A stretch of 64,000 nucleotides of DNA from the NCBI RefSeq assembly GCF_019645875.1, contig NZ_CP081000.1:2976001-3040000 (forward strand), given 5' to 3'. Positions 30,340 to 37,292 of the stretch are shown one piece after another. Source of the stretch: Mycolicibacterium senegalense. GTDB lineage: Bacteria; Actinomycetota; Actinomycetes; Mycobacteriales; Mycobacteriaceae. Position 1 is the first letter of the stretch. Each line of letters begins with the position of its first letter. The notes under the pieces are model-generated. The model saw nothing but the letters and a program-made list of their open reading frames with translations, was not told where the DNA came from and ran no database searches. The position numbers and the translations under genes were made by a program.

Positions 30340-30954
30340 TCAGGGAATCGTCAGAACCTGGCCCGGGTGAATCAGGTCAGGGTTGGCGATGCCGCTGGCA
30401 TCGGCGATCTGCTGGTACTTGTTGCCGTCGCCGTAGAACCGCTCGGCGATCGCCCACAGGGTGTCACCGGAGACCACGGTGTAGGTCCGCGGCTCGGGTG
30501 CCGGCGGGGGTGGCGGCGGCGCGGCCGGCTCGGGCGCGGCGGCCGGTGCGGGCTCTTCCACAGCGGCCGGTGCCACCTCGGGCTCGGGCGCGGCAGCCTC
30601 GGGCGCCGGTGGCGGCGGCTCGGTGGTGTCGGTCTTGGACGACCAGGCCGGTCCGTCCGCGGCGTACAGCACCAGGTTGCGGTCATCCTGGAGAACGAGC
30701 TTGACGTCCTTCTTGCCCTTGGTGTCGGTGTGCCACACCGGCTTCTCGGGCGTGTACAGCACGAAGTTGCCGTCGGTCTGCACCTCTGCCCGCACGACGT
30801 CCTGGCCGTTGGTGGAAGTCGACCAGACCGCTTCGTCGCGTGCGTACAACACGAGGTTGCCATCATCCTGCAACGTCAGCGTGTATGCGCCGTTGTTGGA
30901 GGTGAGCGACCCCCCCTTCTCCAGCTTCTGTCCTTCGGTCAGTGTGTCTCCCAC
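30340..30954 (-). CDS. B-type (bulb) mannose lectin domain fused to LysM
   Basis: This 204-residue protein has three beta-prism-II lectin sites of the QxDxNxVxY type: LQDDGNLVLY (28-37), VQTDGNFVLY (58-67) and LQDDRNLVLY (88-97). A Pro/Ala/Glu linker (about 105-155) leads to a C-terminal LysM module (about 157-204; YTVVSGDTLWAIAERFYGDG). The lectin should bind mannosylated glycans and LysM should bind peptidoglycan, so a wall-associated role is expected, yet no signal peptide is visible. It resembles the M. smegmatis mannose-binding lectin. GTG 30954 follows AAAGGGG. A structured leader lies upstream. Confidence 0.9.
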   Translation of the reverse strand: MGDTLTEGQKLEKGGSLTSNNGAYTLTLQDDGNLVLYARDEAVWSTSTNGQDVVRAEVQTDGNFVLYTPEKPVWHTDTKGKKDVKLVLQDDRNLVLYAADGPAWSSKTDTTEPPPPAPEAAAPEPEVAPAAVEEPAPAAAPEPAAPPPPPPAPEPRTYTVVSGDTLWAIAERFYGDGNKYQQIADASGIANPDLIHPGQVLTIP

Positions 30955-31031
30955 GCATTGCCCCTTTCTGGACGCTGATCCGGGTGGTACACCCGGTTCA
31001 GTCGACCTTACTGATTTGAAGTTTGCTTTGG

Positions 31032-31115
31032 TGCTATTCGGCTCGGCCCGAATTCAAACGTCACACAAACAGTGGGGAACACCGGCAGTTTCGCCGGCGG
31101 GTGACCCGAATAGCA
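31032..31115 (-). promoter_or_regulatory. Structured leader RNA candidate of the lectin-LysM gene
   Basis: Ten-base arms TGCTATTCGG (31032-31041) and CCGAATAGCA (31106-31115) are perfect reverse complements separated by 64 bases. The interior holds its own hairpin, CCGGC (31082-31086) with GCCGG (31093-31097). The closed multi-stem shape, 78-161 bases upstream of the GTG start on the transcribed strand, looks like a riboswitch aptamer. A second hairpin, CCGGGTG/CACCCGG at 30980-30996, lies just before the ribosome site. LysM genes in actinobacteria are often under c-di-AMP riboswitches, but I do not see the ydaO core motifs, so the class is open. Confidence 0.45.
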
Positions 31116-31162
31116 GACGGCGTCAATTCTCGTGTCGGCCAATGGTTGTGAGGAAAGCGGGC

Positions 31163-32074
31163 CTACGCCACCGCCTGTGATTCGCGGGTCCCGGCAGGCC
31201 GCCAGCCCGGTGGGCCGAAGATGAAACCCAACCGGTCACGTAGGCGGGCGGCCCGCCGCACGTCGCGAGCGATCGCTACGTATTCGTGGGACTGCAACTT
31301 CCAGATGTTGAAGGTGTCCACCGGCTTGGTCAGCCCGTAGTGCGGCCGGAACACCTCCGGCTGGAAGGTGCCGAACATCCGGTCCCAGATGATCAGGATG
31401 CCGCCGTAGTTGCGATCCAGGTACAGCTGGTCGCGCCCGTGGTGTACACGATGATGCGACGGGGTGTTGAAGATGAATTCGATTGGCCGCCATAATTTTC
31501 CGACGCGCTCGGTATGCACCCAGAACTGGTAGACCAGGTTCAGCGAGAAGCTGACGAACACCAACCACGGCGGGATACCGAGCAGCGGCAGCGGAATCCA
31601 GGCCAGGATCTCGCCGCTGTTGTTCCACTTCTGCCGCAGGGCCGTGGCGAAGTTGTAGTACTCACTCGAATGGTGGGCCTGATGCGTCGCCCAGATCAAC
31701 CGCACCCGGTGCGCCACGCGGTGGTAGGCGTAGAACAGGAGGTCGACCCCGAGAATCGCGATCACCCAGGTGTACCACCGGTTTCCGGGCAGGTGCCACG
31801 GCGCCAGGTACGCATAGATGGCCGCATAACCCAGCAGCGCCAGCAGTTTCCACCCGGCGGTGGTCAGGATCGACACCAAGCCCATCGAGATGCTCGCCCA
31901 CGCGTCGCGGGCGCTGAACGCACCGGCGGGCGCCCGCCCGGATTCGATATGTTCCAGCCGGCGTGCCGCCACCCACTCCACCGTGAGCAACACCAGGAAG
32001 AACGGGATCGCGAAGAACACCGGGTCCCGCATCGGGGGCGGTAGAAAGTCCAGAACGGACCTGATGGTGTCCAT
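31163..32074 (-). CDS. erg3: Sterol desaturase/fatty acid hydroxylase family membrane protein
   Basis: This 303-residue integral membrane di-iron enzyme has all histidine boxes of the family: HRVAH (118-122), HQAHH (131-135), His187 and HHRVHH (207-212). About four hydrophobic segments surround them. It matches Rv1814 (annotated erg3, C-5 sterol desaturase) by length and position next to the Rv1815 homologue. Mycobacteria do not make ergosterol, so the real substrate may be a host or environmental sterol, a hopanoid-like lipid or a carotenoid. Closeness to the KstR-box operon makes sterol chemistry attractive, but this is inference. Confidence 0.83.
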   Translation of the reverse strand: MDTIRSVLDFLPPPMRDPVFFAIPFFLVLLTVEWVAARRLEHIESGRAPAGAFSARDAWASISMGLVSILTTAGWKLLALLGYAAIYAYLAPWHLPGNRWYTWVIAILGVDLLFYAYHRVAHRVRLIWATHQAHHSSEYYNFATALRQKWNNSGEILAWIPLPLLGIPPWLVFVSFSLNLVYQFWVHTERVGKLWRPIEFIFNTPSHHRVHHGRDQLYLDRNYGGILIIWDRMFGTFQPEVFRPHYGLTKPVDTFNIWKLQSHEYVAIARDVRRAARLRDRLGFIFGPPGWRPAGTRESQAVA

Positions 32075-32104
32075 GTCGGTGCCTTTGTCTCAGCGGATCT
32101 GCGC

Positions 32105-33682
32105 TTACCGGAAATTGAGGATCTCGTTGCCCCAGGTCGCGTGCAGATCGCGGTCCAGGTCTGCGACGGTCTTGTCCTGTTTGTCGATCACCAGAGTGGC
32201 CCGGTCCTCGCGGCGGTAGGGCCGCCACACCGGCTCGCCCGGCGCCCCGGACGGCTGCCCGGTGGCGGCGAAGTTGACCCAGCGGCGACGCACTCGCCGC
32301 GACACCGCACGCCCGTGCTTGAGCCCACCCAGCTTGAACGTCGGATCCTTCGGCCCCGCAACGAGATTGCCCCAGACGTAAGGCAACTCGGTGGCATGGG
32401 CGGCGCCGAGCCGCAGCAGCCGCAGCATCGGTGTGGTGAAGTCGAAGCGGTACAGGTGCACCGGGGCGACCGCGCTGTGCCCCTCGGCGAACCAGAGGGT
32501 CGGCATGCGGAAACCGATGTCGCGTGCCATTCCCAGACCGATCGCCTTCGGGCGTAAGCCCGCATAGGCAGACGTGATCTGGGCCTCGGTCGGCAGTTGT
32601 AGGCCAGGTTGTTCGGCCGCGATCGCGGCGAACATCGATCGCAATGCTCCGGGTGTGATCGGCATGAGCGGGGACTTCATCCACCGGAACACCGTGGCTT
32701 CGTGTTCGTTGGTCCCGATGATCAGCGGAACCGGGTGGGTGCGCCCCTGCCTCGCCGCGGCCACCGGATAGTCCGGGACCACGTCGCCGTCGACGATGGG
32801 CGCGAAGGCCAGCACGCCCGGCGACTGGCTCGGCACCGCGTCGTACACCGCCTTGGCGGCGGCCAGGATGGCGGGCATCGGGGTGCCGGACAGTCGCCCG
32901 ACCTCGTCATCGATTCCAAGGTGCTCAAGGAATTGGGCGGCCACCGAGCGGGACCGCTCGGCGTCGTACACCGAGGTTGCCGGGGAACTCTGCGCGATGG
33001 CCGCACCGAACAGTCCTTCGGCGGCCGGGCTGGCCAGCAGCGTGGTGACGATGCCACCGCCGGCCGACTCTCCGAACAGCGTCACCCGGTGTGGGTCACC
33101 GCCGAACGCGGCGATGTTGTCGCGTACCCACTGCAGGGCGAAGAGCACATCGCGCAGCCCGAGGTTGGTGTCGAAGCGAAGTCCCTTGGCGCCGGGCCGC
33201 CCGTTGAACTGGGACAGGTCCAGGAAGCCGAACGGGCCGAGCCGGTAGTTGACGGTGACCACCACGGCGTCACCCTCGGCGGCCAGAACCGAACCGTCGT
33301 AGAGCGGCTGGCTTCCCGAGCCGAGGACGTACGCGCCACCGTGGACCCAGACCATGACCGGTTTGCCGTCGCCGGCCTCGGTCCGGCTCGGCGCCCATAT
33401 GTTGAGCACCAGACTGTCTTCGCCTTGCCGGCCACCGAGATCGAGCGGGATCCTCGGATCGGTGAGCTGCGGGCACACCGGCCCGGGTGCGATCGCGTCG
33501 GTGAGTTCCTTGCGGTGACCGGGTGGTTGCGGTGACCGCCAGCGCAGCTCACCGGCCGGCGCGGCGGCGTACCGAATGCCCAGCCACCGCTTGACCGCTC
33601 CGTCGTCAGTCCCGCGGACCGGGCCGTATCCGGTCTCGGCGACCGGCCGACCCCTGGTGTGGGTAGGTGTCGGATCGGTCAT
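32105..33682 (-). CDS. Type-B carboxylesterase/lipase
   Basis: This 525-residue alpha/beta-hydrolase of the type-B carboxylesterase family has an oxyanion-hole motif VWVHGGAYVLGSG and the nucleophile elbow TLFGESAGGG with Ser206. Other family blocks (EDSLVLNIWAPSR, NYRLGPFGFLDL) are intact. I start at ATG 33682, with GAGGAG upstream; a longer frame adds an unsupported N-terminus that overlaps the divergent promoter. No signal peptide is seen. It hydrolyses ester bonds of unknown substrates. It is divergent from the SMR pair, with 75 bases between them. Confidence 0.87.
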   Translation of the reverse strand: MTDPTPTHTRGRPVAETGYGPVRGTDDGAVKRWLGIRYAAAPAGELRWRSPQPPGHRKELTDAIAPGPVCPQLTDPRIPLDLGGRQGEDSLVLNIWAPSRTEAGDGKPVMVWVHGGAYVLGSGSQPLYDGSVLAAEGDAVVVTVNYRLGPFGFLDLSQFNGRPGAKGLRFDTNLGLRDVLFALQWVRDNIAAFGGDPHRVTLFGESAGGGIVTTLLASPAAEGLFGAAIAQSSPATSVYDAERSRSVAAQFLEHLGIDDEVGRLSGTPMPAILAAAKAVYDAVPSQSPGVLAFAPIVDGDVVPDYPVAAARQGRTHPVPLIIGTNEHEATVFRWMKSPLMPITPGALRSMFAAIAAEQPGLQLPTEAQITSAYAGLRPKAIGLGMARDIGFRMPTLWFAEGHSAVAPVHLYRFDFTTPMLRLLRLGAAHATELPYVWGNLVAGPKDPTFKLGGLKHGRAVSRRVRRRWVNFAATGQPSGAPGEPVWRPYRREDRATLVIDKQDKTVADLDRDLHATWGNEILNFR

Positions 33683-33757
33683 GCGGACTCCTCGGCCAAG
33701 CTGGGCGAACTCCCCCACGGTACTCATCGCGACCGGCGGCTCGGATAAGTTGGTCCG

Positions 33758-34093
33758 GTGCGAACCTGGGCGTTGTTGTTTGCGGCCGTCGCCACCGAAG
33801 TCAGCGCCACCCTTTCTCTGCGCGCGTCCCAGGATCACTCGGCATGGCTGGTGTTGGTGGTGACCGGCTATCTGGCCGCATTCGTGTTGCTGACCCTGGT
33901 GTTGCGGGCCGGCATGGCCGTCGGAGTCGCGTACGGCATCTGGGGTGCGCTGGGCACCGCGGCGACGGCCGTGCTGGCGGCGGTGCTGTTCGGTGACCCG
34001 TTCACCTGGCCGATCGTGGCCGGGATCGGTTTGATCATCGCGGGGGTGCTGCTGGTCGAGCTCGGGTCGCACCCGCGTGAGGCCGAATCATGA
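33758..34093 (+). CDS. SMR-family multidrug/guanidinium efflux subunit A
   Basis: This 111-residue protein has four predicted membrane helices and the essential membrane glutamate of the EmrE family, Glu14 in AAVATEVSATLSLRAS. GxAYGIWGALG marks helix 3. It overlaps the next SMR gene by 4 bases (ATGA at 34090-34093), which fits an obligate heterodimer of oppositely inserted subunits. The GTG at 33758 lacks a clear ribosome site, so a leaderless start is possible. No guanidine riboswitch fits in the 75-base upstream gap. Confidence 0.87.
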   Translation: MRTWALLFAAVATEVSATLSLRASQDHSAWLVLVVTGYLAAFVLLTLVLRAGMAVGVAYGIWGALGTAATAVLAAVLFGDPFTWPIVAGIGLIIAGVLLVELGSHPREAES

Positions 34094-34422
34094 TGTGGCT
34101 GGCGCTGATCGGGGCGATCCTGGTGGAGGTGTTCGCCACGCTCGGGCTGCGGGCATCCGACGGTTTTCGCCGCAAGGCCTGGATCGTCCCGGTGATCGCC
34201 GGATACGTGACGTCGTTCTATCTGTTGTGGCTGGCCTTGTCGTTGGGCGTGCCGGTGGGCATCGCCTACGGCATCTGGACGGCGTGTGGGGTCGCCCTGG
34301 TGGCGGTCATCGCCCGGTTTCTGTTCGACGATCCGCTGACGCCGGTGATGATGCTCGGCATCGCGCTGATCGTGTCAGGTGTGTTCACCATCGAGCTCGC
34401 CGGTGTCGCCCCGGCGCACTGA
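34090..34422 (+). CDS. SMR-family efflux subunit B
   Basis: This 110-residue partner of the preceding gene has four membrane helices and the conserved Glu13 in GAILVEVFATLGLRAS; helix 3 carries GIAYGIWTACG. Paired, overlapping SMR genes usually encode heterodimers in which one subunit inserts in the opposite orientation. The two paralogues differ in the loop charges that set orientation. Its 3' end overlaps the convergent MFS gene by 48 bases. Confidence 0.87.
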   Translation: MMWLALIGAILVEVFATLGLRASDGFRRKAWIVPVIAGYVTSFYLLWLALSLGVPVGIAYGIWTACGVALVAVIARFLFDDPLTPVMMLGIALIVSGVFTIELAGVAPAH

Positions 34423-35619
34423 ATCGGACCCCGGTTTTCGGGGCAACACCCCGGCCAGCAGCGCCGCCAGCACGCCGGCTACAGGCACCGCGACCAGACC
34501 GGCCCGCAATCCCGCGGCGTCGGCAACCAGCCCGACCAGCAGTGGTGCTCCGAAGAAGCCGACGCGCATGAGCCAGGTGACCACGGTCAGTCCGGTACCC
34601 GGGCGCAACCCGGGCAACTGATCGGCGCCGTGCATGGCAGCGGGCACCAGGGTGGCCACGCCCAAACCCGCGAGCGCGAAACCGGCGATCGTGGTGGCGA
34701 CCGTCGGGAACGCCAGCGCGCATCCCATGCCGGCGGCGGCGATGACGCCGCCGGTGCGAGCCACGGCGGCTTCGCCGAACCGGTCGACCAGCCGGTCTCC
34801 GGACAGGCGCCCGACGAACATGAACGCGACCAGGGCGATGTAGCCGAACACGGCCAGCGCCGGCGGCGCGTGCAGCGTATCGCGCAGATACAACGTGGCC
34901 CACGAGCTTCCGGAATCCTCAACCGTGGCACCGGCTATGGCGATCAGTACCAGCGCCGACAGGATCAGGTACACCCGCGGCCCGGCCTTGGCGCCGGCCG
35001 TGGCGTGTGCGGCCGGGTGGTTGTCATGGTCGGGGCCGGGCAGCAGGTAGCGGTAGGCCGCCAGGGCTACCGCGCTGAGCAGCCCGCCGACCACCGCGAG
35101 ATGAATCCCCCGCGGGATTGCCAGCGCGATCGCCGCGGCACCGGTGAGTCCGCCGAGGATCGCGCCCGCTGCCCACACCGCGTGCAGGGAGTTGATGATC
35201 GAGCGACCGTGTTCGCGTTGCAGCCGCAGCCCGTGCGCGTTCTGCGCGACGTCGACCACCGAATCGCATGCCCCGGCCAAGAACAGGGCGCCGGCGAACA
35301 TGAGCGGGCTTCCGGCGACGCCGGCTCCGACGACGAAGGCGGCAAGGGCGACGGTGCCGATGACGGCCACCCGCGCGCTGCGGAACCGCCGAATCAGGGT
35401 CGCGGCGGTCAATCCGGCCACCAGGGCTCCGCCGGAGAACGACGCGACGGCCGCACCGTATACCGCGTTGCCCAGGTGCAGATCGGTTTTGATCTCCGGA
35501 TAGCGCGGCAGCAGATTGGCGAAGACGGCCCCGTTGGTCAGAAACAGCGCCCCCACCGCGACGCGGGCCCGGCGTAAGGCCGCGGTATCGCGATGTTCTG
35601 AGACCGACCTGGAAGCCAC
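34375..35619 (-). CDS. MFS transporter
   Basis: This protein has about twelve hydrophobic segments typical of the major facilitator superfamily, with a central loop around PGPDHDNHPAAHATAGAK. Several blocks (FANLLPRYPEIKTDLHLGNA; DVAQNAHGLRLQ) resemble the inner-membrane MFS group related to fucose/YbjJ-type transporters. The start is uncertain: the frame is open to 35688, inside the SDR gene, but GTG 35619 avoids that overlap and gives 414 residues. Its 3' end runs 48 bases into the SMR gene on the other strand. The substrate is unknown. Confidence 0.8.
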   Translation of the reverse strand: MASRSVSEHRDTAALRRARVAVGALFLTNGAVFANLLPRYPEIKTDLHLGNAVYGAAVASFSGGALVAGLTAATLIRRFRSARVAVIGTVALAAFVVGAGVAGSPLMFAGALFLAGACDSVVDVAQNAHGLRLQREHGRSIINSLHAVWAAGAILGGLTGAAAIALAIPRGIHLAVVGGLLSAVALAAYRYLLPGPDHDNHPAAHATAGAKAGPRVYLILSALVLIAIAGATVEDSGSSWATLYLRDTLHAPPALAVFGYIALVAFMFVGRLSGDRLVDRFGEAAVARTGGVIAAAGMGCALAFPTVATTIAGFALAGLGVATLVPAAMHGADQLPGLRPGTGLTVVTWLMRVGFFGAPLLVGLVADAAGLRAGLVAVPVAGVLAALLAGVLPRKPGSDSVRRGDTGELDGEHT

Positions 35620-35648
35620 TGAGGCGACACTACTGCGGTCGGGAGTCG

Positions 35649-36557
35649 CTAGCCGACGGCCGCCACCAACCGTTCGCTGACCTGCCACAGGTCGGCCGCC
35701 TTGGCGCGGTCGTAGGAATCGCGTGAGGAGCGGATCGGCCTGGCCCCCTCGAAGTAGGCCCCGGTGACATCGGCGAGGGCTGGATCGGCAACGAGGGCGG
35801 CCAGATTGGCGCCCGACCGGCTGGTGCTGTTCACATTGGGCAGCAGGCGTAGTGCCGGCATGAGCAGGCGCCAGGCCAGCCGTTGGATGCTGCCGTAGTC
35901 TCTGGCCAGCCCGGAGCCTGGCATCAGGCCCGGGTCGAATGCGTTGACGATGATCCCGCGGGCCCCGTGTCCGAGCCGCCGGTCGAGCTCGTAGCTGAAG
36001 AGCACATTGCAGAGCTTGGAGGTGGTGTAGCGCCGTCTGCCCTCCTCACCGGTGAGGCCGTCCGGCGGAGGGCTGAGCAGATCGTCGGCGCAGCGGTATC
36101 GCGGCGCGGGCATACCCGTGAACTTGTCCGGATCGTGCGTGCCGCTGCTGACCACCACGATCCGGGCCGGGACCGCCACGGCGTCCAGGAGGTGCTGCGT
36201 GAGGGCGAAATGACCGAGATGATTGACGCCCCAAGTCAATTCGTATCCCTCTGCTGTGGTGTGGCTGCCGCCGACGAGTTGCAGCCCGGCGTTGCAGACC
36301 AGCGCTTTGAGCGGCGGAATGTCCAGTTGCCGGACGCTGTCGGCGAATTGGCGCACCGACCGCAGAGATGCCAGGTCGAGTTCGGCGACAGTGGTGCGTC
36401 CGGGACAGTCGAGCCGGGCCGCGGCGTCGGCGCCTCGTCGGGTGTCGCGCACTGCCAGCACCACATGCCAGCTGGGGTCTGATTCCAGAAGTGCGCGCGC
36501 ACATTCGAATCCGAGCCCGGTGTTGGCACCGGTGATGATCGCGGCCTGGCCGGTCAT
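35649..36557 (-). CDS. Short-chain dehydrogenase/reductase
   Basis: This 302-residue SDR has the cofactor motif TGANTGLG near the N-terminus (AAIITGANTGLGFECA), NAG-type VCNAGLQ, and the catalytic YTTSKLCN (Tyr-x3-Lys). It resembles the light-dependent protochlorophyllide reductase/retinol dehydrogenase-like group of large SDRs. The ATG at 36557 overlaps the TetR stop as ATGA and has GGAGGA upstream, so the TetR and SDR genes form one transcript. The substrate is unknown; autoregulated control by the TetR is predicted from the operator at 37172. Confidence 0.86.
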   Translation of the reverse strand: MTGQAAIITGANTGLGFECARALLESDPSWHVVLAVRDTRRGADAAARLDCPGRTTVAELDLASLRSVRQFADSVRQLDIPPLKALVCNAGLQLVGGSHTTAEGYELTWGVNHLGHFALTQHLLDAVAVPARIVVVSSGTHDPDKFTGMPAPRYRCADDLLSPPPDGLTGEEGRRRYTTSKLCNVLFSYELDRRLGHGARGIIVNAFDPGLMPGSGLARDYGSIQRLAWRLLMPALRLLPNVNSTSRSGANLAALVADPALADVTGAYFEGARPIRSSRDSYDRAKAADLWQVSERLVAAVG

Positions 36558-37162
36558 TTTTCCTCCAGGAGTATGGGGACGAGGGCGGTGACGGCCTGCC
36601 ACAGCCGCTGGTACATGCGGGCGATGTCGGCGGTGTCGGGCTCGAAGTGTCCGGCGAAGAACACGCCGTCGGACTGGGCGACGGCGAACGCGGTGAGTTC
36701 GGCGACCACTCGCTCGGCCCGGCCGGCCGGCAGATCCGCCGGCAGCTGGCTGCGCACGGCGTCGGCGAACCGGGAGATCGCGGTGTCCCGCACGCGGCGC
36801 ACCACGGCGGTAACCGTCGGGTCGTCGCTGCGTTCCAGGGACAGCAGGTAGAGGATGCGCAGGAACTCAGGGCGCTGTGCCTGCAGGTCCGCCAGCACCG
36901 CCAACTGGTTGTCGATGCCGGCACCGCCCGGGATGGCGGCGAAGAATCGGTCGGCTCCGCGCTCCATCACCGCGGCGAGCACGCCGTCCTTGGAACCGAA
37001 ATGCCAGTAGATGGAGCTGGCCGGTAAACCACAGGCCTTGCGGATGTCACTGATCGAGGTGGCGGCGTACCCGCGGGTGGCCATCAGCCGCTCGGTGGCG
37101 TCGAGGATCTGTTCCCGCGAGCCGGTGCCCTGCTGTTGCCGTTTGGTACCTGGAGTCGTCAC
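36554..37162 (-). CDS. TetR-family regulator cotranscribed with the SDR
   Basis: This 202-residue regulator has the N-terminal helix-turn-helix (GYAATSISDIRKACGLPASS, then IYWHFGSKDG) and a C-terminal helical domain like TetR_C types with FFAGHFEPDTADIARM. GTG 37162 begins 9 bases from a palindrome at 37172-37191, the likely autoregulatory operator. Translational coupling to the downstream SDR suggests that the SDR substrate or product is its ligand. Confidence 0.88.
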   Translation of the reverse strand: MTTPGTKRQQQGTGSREQILDATERLMATRGYAATSISDIRKACGLPASSIYWHFGSKDGVLAAVMERGADRFFAAIPGGAGIDNQLAVLADLQAQRPEFLRILYLLSLERSDDPTVTAVVRRVRDTAISRFADAVRSQLPADLPAGRAERVVAELTAFAVAQSDGVFFAGHFEPDTADIARMYQRLWQAVTALVPILLEEK

Positions 37163-37171
37163 GACAGCCCA

Positions 37172-37191
37172 TCTGTAAGGATCGTTACAGA
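37172..37191. promoter_or_regulatory. Palindromic operator of the TetR-SDR operon
   Basis: TCTGTAA (37172-37178) and TTACAGA (37185-37191) are perfect reverse complements around the 6-base spacer GGATCG; the spacer edges extend the symmetry partly. It lies 9 bases upstream of the TetR start codon, the usual place for autoregulation by TetR proteins that bind 15-20-bp palindromes. malQ starts 101 bases away on the other strand and could share it. Confidence 0.65.
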
Positions 37192-37292
37192 CAGACTATG
37201 GCAGTCACCCACACCGCCCCAGGGAAGGCCGAACGCGCTGGCCCCGCGATGTCGACTCACGCGATCGCGTTCTGGGCCCCAAGATTGACCTC

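Noticed and set aside
33683..33757. Guanidine (ykkC) riboswitch before the SMR pair
   Set aside because: The gap is only 75 bases and shows no ykkC core.
33683..34072. N-terminal extension of the carboxylesterase
   Set aside because: It crosses the divergent promoter region and the SMR gene; ATG 33682 has GAGGAG upstream and fits the family start.
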